Source: an uncultured Oscillatoriales cyanobacterium (lineage in GTDB: Bacteria; Cyanobacteriota; Cyanobacteriia; Cyanobacteriales; Microcoleaceae). From it: 63,283 nt of DNA. Shown here piece by piece: positions 1 through 8,758 of the stretch. Position 1 is the first letter of the stretch. Every line of letters begins with the position of its first letter. The translations under genes were made by a program, and so were the position numbers. Under the pieces are notes generated by a model. The model made no database searches, was not told the origin of the DNA, and saw only the letters and a program-made list of their open reading frames with translations. Location: contig CAITND010000196.1 in assembly GCA_903893625.1 (NCBI GenBank), forward strand, positions 1-63,283, given 5' to 3'.

Positions 1-165
1 CTAAAGACTCACCACATTGACAAGAATGCCACCGCTCCGATAATTCTTTCGGCACTTTATCGAGGCACTGACCACATTGTTGAGAGGTTCCTTTAGGATC
101 AACAAGCGGTATTTATATGTTAGCTGCATTGAAAACTTCCTTTTTCGACCTGGTTCTAGTATAGA
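1..165 (-). pseudogene. IS200/IS605-family TnpB (OrfB) remnant, C-terminal zinc-ribbon part
   Basis: Read leftward from position 103, the frame encodes VDPKGTSQQCGQC, then KVPKELSERWHSCQCG and ESL, running off the window edge. This is the hallmark C-terminal segment of IS605 OrfB/TnpB RNA-guided nucleases: the VDPxxTSQ motif followed by a four-cysteine zinc ribbon. An in-frame TAA (113-115) lies four codons upstream of the VDP motif, and the sequence above about 165 no longer resembles a TnpB, so the gene is truncated and broken. The missing 3' end lies left of the window. Identification of the motif is good; how much of the element survives outside the window is unknown. Confidence 0.7.
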
Positions 166-206
166 TTATTTCAACACTTAGATGGTACATTACCCTAAGT
201 CTAATT

Positions 207-231
207 GTCGGACTCCGTACCGGAGTCCGAC
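207..231. repeat. Perfect 11-bp inverted repeat around a TAC centre
   Basis: Arms GTCGGACTCCG and CGGAGTCCGAC flank a 3-base centre. It lies in the gene-free stretch 166-347, between the TnpB relic and the 3' end of fmt. It could be part of a decayed insertion-sequence end or act as a terminator for either neighbour; nothing in the sequence decides this. Nothing else recognisable was seen in 232-347. Confidence 0.6.
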
Positions 232-347
232 GAGCCTTTCATCCGGTGCGGTGATTTATTCGGGGTACTCCGCGCCAGTGCTCCAAGACTTCCCCTCTAA
301 ATACACCGAGGGACTTCCCGGCTGTTAAGTTAATATCCAAAACGATT

Positions 348-1343
348 CTATCTTAAAATTTCACCGACCGCCAGACGAGTTCCATTCGCAAAATCCCAAG
401 CCGACTGTACTCGTTTACCAGCTAATTGTACCTCTGTCAACAATAGCAATCCCGAACCTGTTTGCACTACGGGCCCAAAACGTTTAACTAAAGCCACTAC
501 TTCTCCCGGTTGTCCTGAAAGTTGGGATAAATGCGGCCATTGTTGTTGCAAATTTTGGTATTCTGGGGGGAATTGGGATTGATATTCTGGTGCAAGGGGA
601 AGGGTCGCACAAACTTTTAACGGTTTTTCCCGAAATGAGGTGATACAGTTAGGGTAAAAAGCCCGAATTTGATCATGCAAAGCGATCGCCGATTGATGCC
701 AATCTAAATAATAATCCGCATCTTTAATTAGTGGGGCATAAGTCGCCAAGGCATCATCTTGGGGAATCGGTTCGATTTCTCCTCTATCTAATTTTAGTAA
801 CGTTTCTACTAATAAATCTGCTCCTAATTGAGCTAACCGTTGTCCCAAATCCGTTGCATTTTCTAATAGTCCAATGGGTGTCACCGCTTTTAACAACATT
901 GGCCCGGTGTCCATTCCCACATCCATTAACATAGAAGTCATTCCGGTTTCCGTTTCTCCATGATATAAACACCATTGAATCGGGGCGGCTCCGCGATATT
1001 TCGGTAGAATTGAACCATGACCATTAACGCATCCCAACCGAGGCATATCCAGAATTTCTGGGGATAAAATTTGTCCATAAGCCACCACCACAAAAACATC
1101 CGCCTGAGCTTCTCGCAAGTGTTTTAAGGTGTTTTGATCTTTTTTCACCCGTTTAGGCTGCCAAAGCGATAATTGATGGGTTTCTGCTAATATTTTGACC
1201 GGAGAAGGGGTCAATTGATTCCCCCGACCTCGGCGTTTATCCGGTTGGGTCACAACCCCTAAAACTTCAAATTCAGGATGTTCTAACAACCGTTCTAAAC
1301 TCGGAACGGCAAACTCAGGCGTACCAAAAAAAACAATTTTCAT
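348..1343 (-). CDS. fmt: Methionyl-tRNA formyltransferase
   Basis: Transfers a formyl group from 10-formyl-tetrahydrofolate to Met-tRNAfMet, which initiates bacterial translation; cytosolic. The 331-residue protein has the usual family length. It opens with the formyltransferase start [20 protein letters not shown] and carries the catalytic-core segment [16 protein letters not shown] (near residues 110-125), which contains the conserved catalytic His and SLLP-like loop (here SILP). A C-terminal tRNA-binding domain follows. It is the last gene of a leftward run of four (DUF3038, DUF4335, OmpA-like, fmt), with only 8 bases between it and the OmpA-like gene, so probably co-transcribed. No irregularities seen. 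Confidence 0.96.
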   Translation of the reverse strand: MKIVFFGTPEFAVPSLERLLEHPEFEVLGVVTQPDKRRGRGNQLTPSPVKILAETHQLSLWQPKRVKKDQNTLKHLREAQADVFVVVAYGQILSPEILDMPRLGCVNGHGSILPKYRGAAPIQWCLYHGETETGMTSMLMDVGMDTGPMLLKAVTPIGLLENATDLGQRLAQLGADLLVETLLKLDRGEIEPIPQDDALATYAPLIKDADYYLDWHQSAIALHDQIRAFYPNCITSFREKPLKVCATLPLAPEYQSQFPPEYQNLQQQWPHLSQLSGQPGEVVALVKRFGPVVQTGSGLLLLTEVQLAGKRVQSAWDFANGTRLAVGEILR

Positions 1344-1351
1344 GATTTTGT

Positions 1352-2260
1352 TTACTGATTAATTTCCACTTCAATGCGACGATTGAGTTGTCGATTATTT
1401 TCAGAATTATTATTAACCGTTGGCCGATTTGCCCCGTATCCAATGGCGACCCAGTGATATCCAGTTCCAGAGGCTTCTGATAAATATTTCATCACCGCTT
1501 CGGCTCGACTAAAAGATACATCTAAATTTTGTTGAGGATTCCCTTGATTATCCGTATGGCCGACAATCCTCACAGCCGACCCTTTATAAGTTTTAATATC
1601 TGTAATAATCGTATCTAAAATCACGTTAGCCCCCGGACGCAAAATTGTACTTCCCACATCAAACAACACATCACTGGGAAACGTAACAATTAGGGTATTA
1701 GAGTTTTGACGACGTTCAGGAGTCGCTGAAATCGGCGGGGGTGAAGGTTGAGTCGATTTTTTGCCCCCGGCTCCTGAAGTCGGAGTTGCAGCCGCTAATT
1801 GCTGTTCGAGAATTTGCAAACGTTCTTCTAAGGGTTCCGTTGGACGACTTGATCCCAATTGGGTTTCTAAAGCTGCTGTTTTTCCCATCAGAGTATTCAA
1901 CTGTCCCTGGAGTTGCTGCAATTGAACTTGAAGTTGTTGGCGTTGAGGGTCACTTAACTTTTGACTCGGTGTGGGGATCGGTTTCGGGGAAGGAGAACTA
2001 GGACTGACCACAGGAGTCGGGATGCTCCCCTCCGCACCCCAATTTTGAGTTTTCTGAAGCAACTGTTCTGTTAACGGAACCTCAGAACTAGAATTCGGAT
2101 AGACTTGTGCGATCGCCATTCCCACAAACCAAGCCAGCACCGAACCCACGCCCAAAAGCAGGAGGTTAAAGACCATTGTACCCACAAACAATAGCCCCTG
2201 AAGTCGGCGAGGAGGGGGAGGGGGAGGGGGTTGAGTTCGTGGCTTTGCAGATTTGGTCAT
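1352..2260 (-). CDS. OmpA-family cell-wall-anchoring protein with N-terminal membrane segment
   Basis: 302 residues. A proline-rich cytoplasmic start (PPPPPPPRR) is followed by one hydrophobic segment at about residues 25-52, a Pro/Ser-rich linker, a Gln/Leu-rich coiled coil (about 105-155), and a C-terminal OmpA/MotB peptidoglycan-binding domain. The OmpA signature is visible as [27 protein letters not shown] and a closing [12 protein letters not shown]. The layout resembles MotB-like or OmpA-like envelope proteins tethered to the inner membrane rather than a beta-barrel OmpA. It lies 12 bases downstream of the DUF4335 gene in the same operon. The substrate or partner cannot be read from the sequence. 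Confidence 0.85.
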   Translation of the reverse strand: MTKSAKPRTQPPPPPPPRRLQGLLFVGTMVFNLLLLGVGSVLAWFVGMAIAQVYPNSSSEVPLTEQLLQKTQNWGAEGSIPTPVVSPSSPSPKPIPTPSQKLSDPQRQQLQVQLQQLQGQLNTLMGKTAALETQLGSSRPTEPLEERLQILEQQLAAATPTSGAGGKKSTQPSPPPISATPERRQNSNTLIVTFPSDVLFDVGSTILRPGANVILDTIITDIKTYKGSAVRIVGHTDNQGNPQQNLDVSFSRAEAVMKYLSEASGTGYHWVAIGYGANRPTVNNNSENNRQLNRRIEVEINQ

Positions 2261-2272
2261 CAGTTAGTCTCC

Positions 2273-3355
2273 CTAATTCGAGGGGGGCGTTTCCGGGGGG
2301 GTTTGGGGATTAGTCTCGGTGTTACTCGGCAAATTACGAACCTCTAAATTGCCATCAGGATTAAACGTAACTTGAAAATCCGCCAAGGGTTCATTGGTGA
2401 CTCGACTTCCGACAGGTTTATACAATAAATCCGGTAAGGGGGTTTGTTCCGTTTCCGTTGCTGTCCCTTGATTCAGGGACTTATAGCCCACAATTGCCCC
2501 ATCTTTTGCCACACTCACCCGATAGATGAGGGGAGTTTTAACATCCGTCGCCGGTACCCAAGCTTTGATCAGCTTTTCATTTAATTGGGCTTGTAAATCC
2601 TTGAGTTCTTGAGGATCGGTAATGGCTGGAGGACTGGAAAGCCTAGACGGTAAAGGTCGCGGTACTGTAGTTTGGGGGGATGATCCTGGGGGGGAGGCGG
2701 TGGTGGTCGGAACCGTTTTTGTTTGGGTTTGGGGTTGCAGTTTCGGGTCTTCCGGTCGTTTCACATTGGGAATGGGTAAGACAAACAGAGCCAAAGCCGT
2801 TAATGCCAAACTGGATATGCCAATAGCCGCAGGCTTAACCTGTTGAGCCACTGGAATATCCGGTTTCAGGTGGCGTTTAGAAAGGGGTCGTAACTGGAGA
2901 GACAATTCTGGCAAGGTCTGGGTATCGGCTAAAAACTGATCCACCGCTTCCACCAGATCAAATAATTGTACCGTTGTTAAATCGACCTTGATTGTGGCGG
3001 GATGTGCTAAGGAAGATTCCCCAGAGGGATTTTCCTCTGAAGGTTCATACACCGTTAACTGATGTAACTCTCCAGCAATGGGGTGTAATTCCACTAACTC
3101 TGGTTTCCGATGATGGGGTTCAGGGGCTGCTAGTCCACTGAGAAACCCTTGAGCGTAGCGACTGACCTGTCGCACCAAACTTTCAAAAAACTCCCGTCCC
3201 CCGGTGATGGGTTGGGGGTAGCCCACAAAATGACATTCTGCATTCATGAGAATGTTTAAACTGGCGCGGCCATCAGATTTGCTATCGCTGGCTTGTGGCA
3301 ATCCCTGTAAAATCAGTTTGCAGTTCGGTAAACTATATTGACGTTCAATCGTCAT
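2273..3355 (-). CDS. DUF4335 domain-containing protein, cyanobacteria-specific
   Basis: 360-residue protein. The N-terminal half (about 1-165) fits the cyanobacterial DUF4335 family and begins MTIERQYSLPNCKLILQGL. A hydrophobic segment follows (about 178-195, SSLALTALALFVLPIP), then a Pro/Thr-rich linker and a C-terminal domain around ITDPQELKDLQAQLNEKL. Its start codon overlaps the stop of the upstream DUF3038 gene by 4 bases, so the two are translationally coupled; these families commonly occur next to each other in cyanobacteria. Function unknown; the single membrane segment suggests an inner-membrane or thylakoid location. Confidence 0.75.
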   Translation of the reverse strand: MTIERQYSLPNCKLILQGLPQASDSKSDGRASLNILMNAECHFVGYPQPITGGREFFESLVRQVSRYAQGFLSGLAAPEPHHRKPELVELHPIAGELHQLTVYEPSEENPSGESSLAHPATIKVDLTTVQLFDLVEAVDQFLADTQTLPELSLQLRPLSKRHLKPDIPVAQQVKPAAIGISSLALTALALFVLPIPNVKRPEDPKLQPQTQTKTVPTTTASPPGSSPQTTVPRPLPSRLSSPPAITDPQELKDLQAQLNEKLIKAWVPATDVKTPLIYRVSVAKDGAIVGYKSLNQGTATETEQTPLPDLLYKPVGSRVTNEPLADFQVTFNPDGNLEVRNLPSNTETNPQTPPETPPSN

Positions 3356-4041
3356 TCTACTTCTCCATCAAACAAACTCATCCAAAATCGCTGCATTCCT
3401 GCGGTACCTGTACAAAAGAGAAGTTTCTCTAACAAATCCATCGCTAACTCGTTTAACTTCTGATCGGAACTATAGGTCATAACTAACGCCCGACGGGGAT
3501 TCATGCGACTGCGGAAATGCACCCGAAATTGGGTTAAGTAGTTGGACAATTGTAAATGTCGTTCAATCGGAATTTGTTTCTGTTTTAGAGCCTCATAATC
3601 CATGAGTAACTGCCGAATTCTAGCGGTTAACCGTCTTCCTAAGTTACAAATCACCACGACTAATGCTTTTGCTTCTAGCAAACTCAGCGCTCGACGCTGG
3701 CTAAATCGGCGTAACGGGTTGGTACTGCGAATTCGCCATAATGTTACCCGATTTGGGATCACCGTTTGTAAATCGAGTTCTGAGATGACTACCAGCATAT
3801 ATTCTGCACCACCCAGATACAAGGCTTCTATGGCCAGTAACATCAAATCAATTTCTAATCGGGCACGTCGTGGACATCCTTTCTCGGAAATGGGTAAATC
3901 CGGTAAACTGTCCAATATAATTGGGATTGACTGACTTTGGGACTGTTCTAACTGCATTACACTCACAGCAACACTAATTCCAACACACGAGATGGATAAC
4001 AGGTCTTCAGGAATAGGCTGGGAAAACACTGGCGGTGCCAT
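3352..4041 (-). CDS. DUF3038 domain-containing protein, cyanobacteria-specific
   Basis: 229 residues from ATG 4041, chosen because GAGGTGG lies about 11 bases upstream. A GTG at 4056 and an ATG at 3957 are alternatives, and the recognisable domain begins only near the latter. The core reads ILDSLPDLPISEKGCPRRAR and LMLLAIEALYLGGAEYML, matching DUF3038. It is helix-rich and basic in the middle, with no membrane segment. It is the first gene of the operon that continues with DUF4335, with a 4-base overlap. No biochemical role is known for the family. Confidence 0.75.
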   Translation of the reverse strand: MAPPVFSQPIPEDLLSISCVGISVAVSVMQLEQSQSQSIPIILDSLPDLPISEKGCPRRARLEIDLMLLAIEALYLGGAEYMLVVISELDLQTVIPNRVTLWRIRSTNPLRRFSQRRALSLLEAKALVVVICNLGRRLTARIRQLLMDYEALKQKQIPIERHLQLSNYLTQFRVHFRSRMNPRRALVMTYSSDQKLNELAMDLLEKLLFCTGTAGMQRFWMSLFDGEVE

Positions 4042-4348
4042 TATAAAGTTTGCCACCTCAATTGCTTCAGATCACAAGCTTCTAGTGTACGCTGTTTAAG
4101 GCATCTGTTCCCCTGCTTCCATTGTAATCCTCTTACCTGGAATAGCTTTACCTGGAATTGGATCAAGAACGTGAACTGGGGATGGAGTCAGATCATTTAT
4201 TGGTTTCCGGGATAACTCCAACAGAAGCCAAAAAAATTATTAACACAACTTAACTATTCGTTACAGCGTTTTAGAGTAAACACAGGTTAAGCAAGAATAC
4301 TCTCCCTATTATTCCGACTGCCTCAACCGTAGAGGTGGTTTTAGCATC

Positions 4349-4888
4349 GTGGCTTATAAATGCAAAATGCAGAAAATTAGTTCAAAGGAATTACTCGATT
4401 TTTATAACGATGGTAGACGAGACTTTGGTGCGCTTGACTTAAGCGGGTCAGATCTATTCGAGGCCAACTTAGAAGAGATTAGCTTGGCAGGCAGTAACTT
4501 AAACCAGATTTATATGCCCTATTCTAACCTCAGTTACGCTAACTTACGCCAAACTCAACTCCAAGAAGCCCAACTCGGAGACACACAACTCTATCAAGTG
4601 GATTTATCGACAGCGAACCTTCAAGGCAGTACCTTGTCTCGATGTAACCTCCGTCATGCCGATTTACGCGGAGCTAATTTAACTCATTGTAATTTACAGG
4701 GAGCGGATTTATACAATGCCAATCTGACGGAAGCGGACTTAAGATATGCTGATTTAAGTAATGCCAATTTGGAAAATGCCAAGTTAACAAATGCTCAATT
4801 GGGAGGCTGTAATTTATTTCGATCTAAAATGGCAAATTTATCAGATGCTCAATGCGATCAAACCACTATTGGGCCGGATGGATATTAA
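4349..4888 (+). CDS. Pentapeptide-repeat protein
   Basis: 179 residues from GTG 4349; ATG 4367 is an alternative start. The N-terminal segment LLDFYNDGRRDFGALDLSG is the leader commonly seen before A(D/N)LxX repeats in cyanobacteria. From about residue 30 to 165 the protein consists of pentapeptide repeats (SGSDLFEANL, RHADLRGANL, TEADLRYADL), which fold as a right-handed quadrilateral beta-helix. No signal peptide or membrane helix, so probably cytosolic. Such folds serve as protein-binding scaffolds; the specific target cannot be inferred. It is followed by a strong terminator at 4943-4985 and is probably monocistronic. Confidence 0.85.
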   Translation: MAYKCKMQKISSKELLDFYNDGRRDFGALDLSGSDLFEANLEEISLAGSNLNQIYMPYSNLSYANLRQTQLQEAQLGDTQLYQVDLSTANLQGSTLSRCNLRHADLRGANLTHCNLQGADLYNANLTEADLRYADLSNANLENAKLTNAQLGGCNLFRSKMANLSDAQCDQTTIGPDGY

Positions 4889-4942
4889 GCCATCATCCCT
4901 CAACTATATCTGGGTTTAATCCGGTGAATCTTGGATGATCAG

Positions 4943-4985
4943 AAAACTTCGAGCTTGTTGTCTGGAGCAAGACGAAGTTTTTTGT
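4943..4985 (+). terminator. Rho-independent terminator of the pentapeptide gene
   Basis: AAAACTTCG (4943-4951) pairs with CGAAGTTTT (4973-4981), with an inner GCTTG/CAAG pairing and a T-rich 3' side. It lies 55 bases after the stop of the pentapeptide gene. Confidence 0.7.
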
Positions 4986-5010
4986 TAGGATTGTATAATT
5001 AATTGACACT

Positions 5011-5035
5011 CTCAGGTCTGAAGACGCTGAGTTTT
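5011..5035 (+). terminator. Short hairpin with T tail
   Basis: CTCAG-GTCT pairs with AGAC-CTGAG across a GA loop with one bulged G, followed directly by TTTT. It could be a second terminator for the preceding gene, or a leader hairpin of the next transcript. Confidence 0.5.
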
Positions 5036-5054
5036 CAATCTCCCATCCTTTTCT

Positions 5055-5060
5055 TATAAT
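5055..5060 (+). promoter_or_regulatory. Possible -10 box of the small envelope operon
   Basis: A perfect TATAAT lies 27 bases before the ATG at 5087. A convincing -35 box is not evident at the usual distance, so this is a weak call. Confidence 0.35.
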
Positions 5061-5086
5061 AAACTGGCTTTACTTTCTCCATAGAA

Positions 5087-5401
5087 ATGCTGATTACCGT
5101 GATTGTTATTAATATTTTGATTTCTCTGCTGTGTTTATATCTAGCGAGAAAAATCTGGATGTTTACATTAATGATCAATCGTCTGGAAAAACGCTTAATA
5201 ATAATGGAACGCCGCACCCGTTTTATTTTGGAGAGGGCACCCAATTTTATTAATTATGGACAACGGGGGAGTTCTCAACTGCGGCAAAACTATAGTCAAC
5301 TTCAGCGACAACTACAACAACTTAAACAAGCGATGGGATTAATCTCCTTCGCTGTTCGGTTCTGGCCCAGGGGAGGAAAGCTAAGAAGATCAACCTTGTA
5401 G
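5087..5401 (+). CDS. Small single-pass membrane protein, conserved hypothetical
   Basis: 104 residues. One N-terminal membrane helix (about 2-23, ITVIVINILISLLCLYLA) is followed by a basic, Gln-rich helical stretch (about 63-83, SQLRQNYSQLQRQLQQLKQ), a likely short coiled coil. The C-terminus is basic. It is the first of three rightward genes (this, YtxH-like, DUF948-like) that all encode one hydrophobic N-terminal segment plus a coiled-coil tail, which suggests a small envelope-associated set. No known family was recognised with confidence. Confidence 0.7.
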   Translation: MLITVIVINILISLLCLYLARKIWMFTLMINRLEKRLIIMERRTRFILERAPNFINYGQRGSSQLRQNYSQLQRQLQQLKQAMGLISFAVRFWPRGGKLRRSTL

Positions 5402-5459
5402 GAACAAAATTGTTTAAAATGGATAGAGTACGGGGATATAATTTGTAGTGCGATTCAAT

Positions 5460-5810
5460 ATGTCAAATCAACGGTTAGGACAATTTTTAGGTGGTTTTGT
5501 CTTCGGTTCTGTCGTGGGTACGGTGGTGGGTTTGCTGGTCGCACCGGGTTCTGGGAAAGAAACGAGACAGTTACTCAAAAAATCAGCAGCAGCCTTACCC
5601 GAACTCGCAGAAGATCTATCCACTAATGTTCAGTTACAGGCGAATCGGCTTTCCGGGTCTGCTTTACGCAATTGGGATGAAACCTTGATTCGTCTCAAAG
5701 AGTCGATTGCAGCCGGGTTAGAAGCCAGTCAACAACAGCAACAAACCCTATATAAGCCAGAAGTCGAAAACCATCTCCCAGAGTCTCAAAAAACCATTCG
5801 GGAACGTTGA
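5460..5810 (+). CDS. YtxH-domain membrane protein
   Basis: 116 residues from ATG 5460 (a GTG at 5448 is in frame). The N-terminus LGGFVFGSVVGTVVGLLVAP followed by GSGKETRQLLKKSA is the YtxH signature: a Gly/Val-rich hydrophobic hairpin and then an amphipathic helix. The remainder is helical and Gln-rich. YtxH proteins are small membrane-associated proteins, often stress-related in other bacteria; no enzymatic activity is known. It lies between two other small membrane genes on the same strand and is probably co-transcribed with them. Confidence 0.8.
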   Translation: MSNQRLGQFLGGFVFGSVVGTVVGLLVAPGSGKETRQLLKKSAAALPELAEDLSTNVQLQANRLSGSALRNWDETLIRLKESIAAGLEASQQQQQTLYKPEVENHLPESQKTIRER

Positions 5811-5874
5811 TTATCGGGGATTGTTCCTGAAAATCGCTATACTTTTAAACGATTCTGTTGTTGATGGAAATCCA

Positions 5875-6411
5875 GTGACTGAACCTTTGTTTTGGCTGGC
5901 ACTGTCGCTATTTTTGGTTGCCGTCAGCCTGACTGCTGTTATTGTTGTTGCTTTACCTGCCCTGCAAGCGATTGCAAGGGCAGCTAGAAGTGTGGAAAAA
6001 TTAGCCGATACCCTGTCGCGTGAATTTCCGCCGACACTCGAATCAATTCGTTTAACGGGGTTGGAAATTACCGAACTCACGGAGGATGTTAGCGAAGGAG
6101 TACAAAGCGCGAGTCAAGTGGTTAAACAAGTTGATCAAGGGTTAGATAGTGCTAAACAACAAGCGAAAAAATTGCAATCTACCACAGGAAGTATTTTTAC
6201 CGGAATTCGCGTTGCTTGGAAAACCTTTAACCGCAAAACTTCCCCCTCTGAGTCGCAACGACGTTCTGGTCATCGTTTGTCAGGAAATAGCAGAAATCCC
6301 CATCAATTAAGAGAGCGAAATATTCAACGGTTAGATATCTATTCTGAGGTTGATTTTGAGTTAGAAGATGAAGATTCAGAAGGGAATCATAATGCTTTTA
6401 ATAAAATCTAG
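5875..6411 (+). CDS. DUF948-like membrane protein
   Basis: 178 residues from GTG 5875. A TTG at 5821 is in frame, but the GTG start (MTEPLFWLALSLFLVAVSL) fits the family's usual beginning and is preceded by GGAA. A single N-terminal membrane helix (about 4-30) is followed by a long amphipathic helix (about 35-110, with VSEGVQSASQVVKQVDQGL) typical of DUF948 proteins. The tail is acidic (ELEDEDSEG). No catalytic motif. Together with the YtxH-like gene 64 bases upstream it forms a recurrent cyanobacterial pair. Confidence 0.75.
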   Translation: MTEPLFWLALSLFLVAVSLTAVIVVALPALQAIARAARSVEKLADTLSREFPPTLESIRLTGLEITELTEDVSEGVQSASQVVKQVDQGLDSAKQQAKKLQSTTGSIFTGIRVAWKTFNRKTSPSESQRRSGHRLSGNSRNPHQLRERNIQRLDIYSEVDFELEDEDSEGNHNAFNKI

Positions 6412-6412
6412 C

Positions 6413-6443
6413 AGGGAATAGGGAATAGGGAACAGGGAACAGG
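6413..6443. repeat. Heptamer tandem repeat (GGGAATA/GGGAACA)
   Basis: Four consecutive 7-base units of GGGAAYA follow the stop of the DUF948-like gene. This is one of several heptamer arrays (short tandemly repeated repetitive sequences) in this window. Confidence 0.75.
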
Positions 6444-6467
6444 ATTCTCTTGAATTAGGTACTCAAT

Positions 6468-6500
6468 ATCAACCCGATTTCTCCAAGAAACCGGGTTGAT
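6468..6500. terminator. Bidirectional terminator hairpin between convergent genes
   Basis: ATCAACCCGATTTCT pairs with AGAAACCGGGTTGAT with one mismatch. It lies between the stop of the DUF948-like gene (6411) and the stop of the leftward peptidase (6516), so it can serve both. The AGAAACCGGGTTTCT-type core recurs at 57840-57879 and 61249-61287, which marks it as a dispersed element reused as a terminator. Confidence 0.65.
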
Positions 6501-6515
6501 AATCTTAGTATTCAG

Positions 6516-8576
6516 CTAGGAATTGATCTTGAGAACTCGCTTTAAAAAGGCAAATTGATCAGCAATTTCTTCAATCATTTTAGCGGTGGGTTTTCCTGCG
6601 CCATGTCCGGCTTTAGTTTCAATTCTAATTAATACTGGATTTTCCCCAACATGGTTTTCCTGTAATGCCGCAGCAAATTTAAAACTATGGGCTGGAACAA
6701 CTCGATCATCATGATCTGCTGTCGTAATTAAAGTCGCCGGATAAGCAGTTCCTAGCTTTAAATTATGCAGAGGAGAATAGGCAGATAACGCTTGAAATTC
6801 TTCGGGATTTTCCGGTGAACCATAATCAGAACACCACGCCCAACCGATGGTAAATTTATGGAACCGAAGCATATCTAAAACTCCCACCGCAGGTAACGCA
6901 GCTGCGAATAAATCCGGGCGTTGAATCATACAAGCTCCGACTAATAACCCCCCGTTACTTCCGCCGATAATCGCTAATTTTTGAGAGGAGGTATAGCGTT
7001 TTTCAATTAACCATTCGGCGGCAAAAATAAAGTCATCAAAGACATTTTGTTTCTTCAGTTTCATTCCCGCTTGATGCCAATCTTCTCCATATTCGCCTCC
7101 TCCTCGTAAATTTGCGATCGCATAAACACCGCCCATTTCTAACCAGACTAAACGACTAATTGAAAAGGAGGGCGTTAGAGAAATATTAAATCCCCCATAT
7201 CCATATAAAATTGTGGGGTTATTTCCATTTAATTCTATCCCTTTTTTAGCGGTAATAAACATCGGAATTAGGGTTCCGTCTTTACTGGGATAAAAAATTT
7301 GTTGGGTTTCATAGTCGTCGGAATTAAAATCAACGTTAGCTTGGCGGTAAATTATAGTTTCTCCTGTCACCAGATTGTAACGATAAATCGTATTAGGAGT
7401 CGTAAAACTGGTGTAACTGTAAAAAGTTTCGGTATCATACCGTTTCCCCCCAAAACCATCGGCAGAACCAATTCCGGGTAATTCAATTTCTCGAACAAAT
7501 GACCCATCTAAATTAAATATTTTAATTTGAGTATGGGCATCTTTTAAATAATCCGCAATAAATTGATTATTTAAAATGTTAACTCCTTCTAGGGTTTCTG
7601 GAGCTTCGGGAATGACTTCGGTTTGGGTTTTGGTGTTAATATTAATGGCAATCACCCGACTGCGAGGCGCATCTAAATCCGTTGTAAACCAAAAATTTTC
7701 CCCTTCATAATCAATAAAACTATAGCTGGCTTTAAACTCAGAAATGAGTTCTACAACAGGGGAATTGGGTTGAGTTAAATCTTGATAAAAAACCAAGTTT
7801 TTAGATTCAGTACCCATCCAAACGGAAATAATTAAATACTTGCCATCTTCGGTGACAAAGCCGTTAAATCCCCATTCTTTATGATCAGGACGTTCATAGA
7901 TTAAGGTATCCTCAGATTGGGGAGTTCCTAAACGATGGTAATAGAGTTTTTGGAAATAATTTGTTTCTTCTAAGGGTTTTCCCTCTTGGGGTTGATCATA
8001 ACGACTATAAAAGAAACCTTGATGATCGTGTGTCCAAGATGCGCCTGAAAATTTAACCCATTTTAAATGATCGGATAAATCTTCTTTAGTATTAATATCT
8101 TTAACTTTCCATTCTTGCCAATCAGAACCCGAAATGGATAACCCATAAGCCATTAAATTTCCATCTTCACTAATAGCCATTCCTGATAAGGCAATGGTTC
8201 CATCATCAGAAAGGGTATTCGGATCTAATAAAACTTGAGGTTCTGCATCTAAAGAATCTAAAACATACAAAACACTTTGATTTTGGAGTCCATCATTTTT
8301 AAAATAGAAATAGCGATTTCCTTGCTTAAAAGGAATGCCATATTTTTCATAATCCCACAGTTGCGTCAGGCGGTTTTTAAGGGTTTCTTTCGCTGGAATT
8401 TGATTCAAATAAGCAAATGTGACTGAATTTTGGGCTTCAACCCATGCTTTCGTTTCTTCTGAGTCTAAATCTTCTAACCACCGATAGGGGTCAGCAACGG
8501 TCACGCCATGATAATTGTCAACTTGATCAGATTTCCGAGTTTGAGGATAGCTAAAGATTGAATTCTGTTCAGACAT
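6516..8576 (-). CDS. Prolyl oligopeptidase family serine peptidase (S9)
   Basis: 686 residues from ATG 8576; an in-frame ATG at 8630 would add 18 residues lacking family similarity. It cleaves after proline in short peptides; no signal peptide, so cytosolic. The N-terminal part (YPQTRKSDQVDNYHG, DPYRWLEDLDSEETKAWVEA) is the typical S9A start, followed by a seven-bladed beta-propeller (about 70-420). The C-terminal alpha/beta-hydrolase domain holds the triad: Ser in GGSNGGLL (about 542), Asp in DHDDRVVP (about 623), His in AGHGAGKP (about 660). It stands alone between a convergent operon and the divergently transcribed cofG. Confidence 0.93.
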   Translation of the reverse strand: MSEQNSIFSYPQTRKSDQVDNYHGVTVADPYRWLEDLDSEETKAWVEAQNSVTFAYLNQIPAKETLKNRLTQLWDYEKYGIPFKQGNRYFYFKNDGLQNQSVLYVLDSLDAEPQVLLDPNTLSDDGTIALSGMAISEDGNLMAYGLSISGSDWQEWKVKDINTKEDLSDHLKWVKFSGASWTHDHQGFFYSRYDQPQEGKPLEETNYFQKLYYHRLGTPQSEDTLIYERPDHKEWGFNGFVTEDGKYLIISVWMGTESKNLVFYQDLTQPNSPVVELISEFKASYSFIDYEGENFWFTTDLDAPRSRVIAININTKTQTEVIPEAPETLEGVNILNNQFIADYLKDAHTQIKIFNLDGSFVREIELPGIGSADGFGGKRYDTETFYSYTSFTTPNTIYRYNLVTGETIIYRQANVDFNSDDYETQQIFYPSKDGTLIPMFITAKKGIELNGNNPTILYGYGGFNISLTPSFSISRLVWLEMGGVYAIANLRGGGEYGEDWHQAGMKLKKQNVFDDFIFAAEWLIEKRYTSSQKLAIIGGSNGGLLVGACMIQRPDLFAAALPAVGVLDMLRFHKFTIGWAWCSDYGSPENPEEFQALSAYSPLHNLKLGTAYPATLITTADHDDRVVPAHSFKFAAALQENHVGENPVLIRIETKAGHGAGKPTAKMIEEIADQFAFLKRVLKINS

Positions 8577-8758
8577 GGGGTTAAATAATAAGGGTTGAAC
8601 TGCTGTAGGATGCGGCCATTGCAGTGCCACGCACCACTTGACAGATAATTAAATTGAGGTCATCGGCGAGTTTTGATAAATTGTTTTGAGGTATTCTCGA
8701 ACCCGCCCCTGCTGATTCGATTATAATTCAAAATGATCATTATGATTCAATTAAATTT

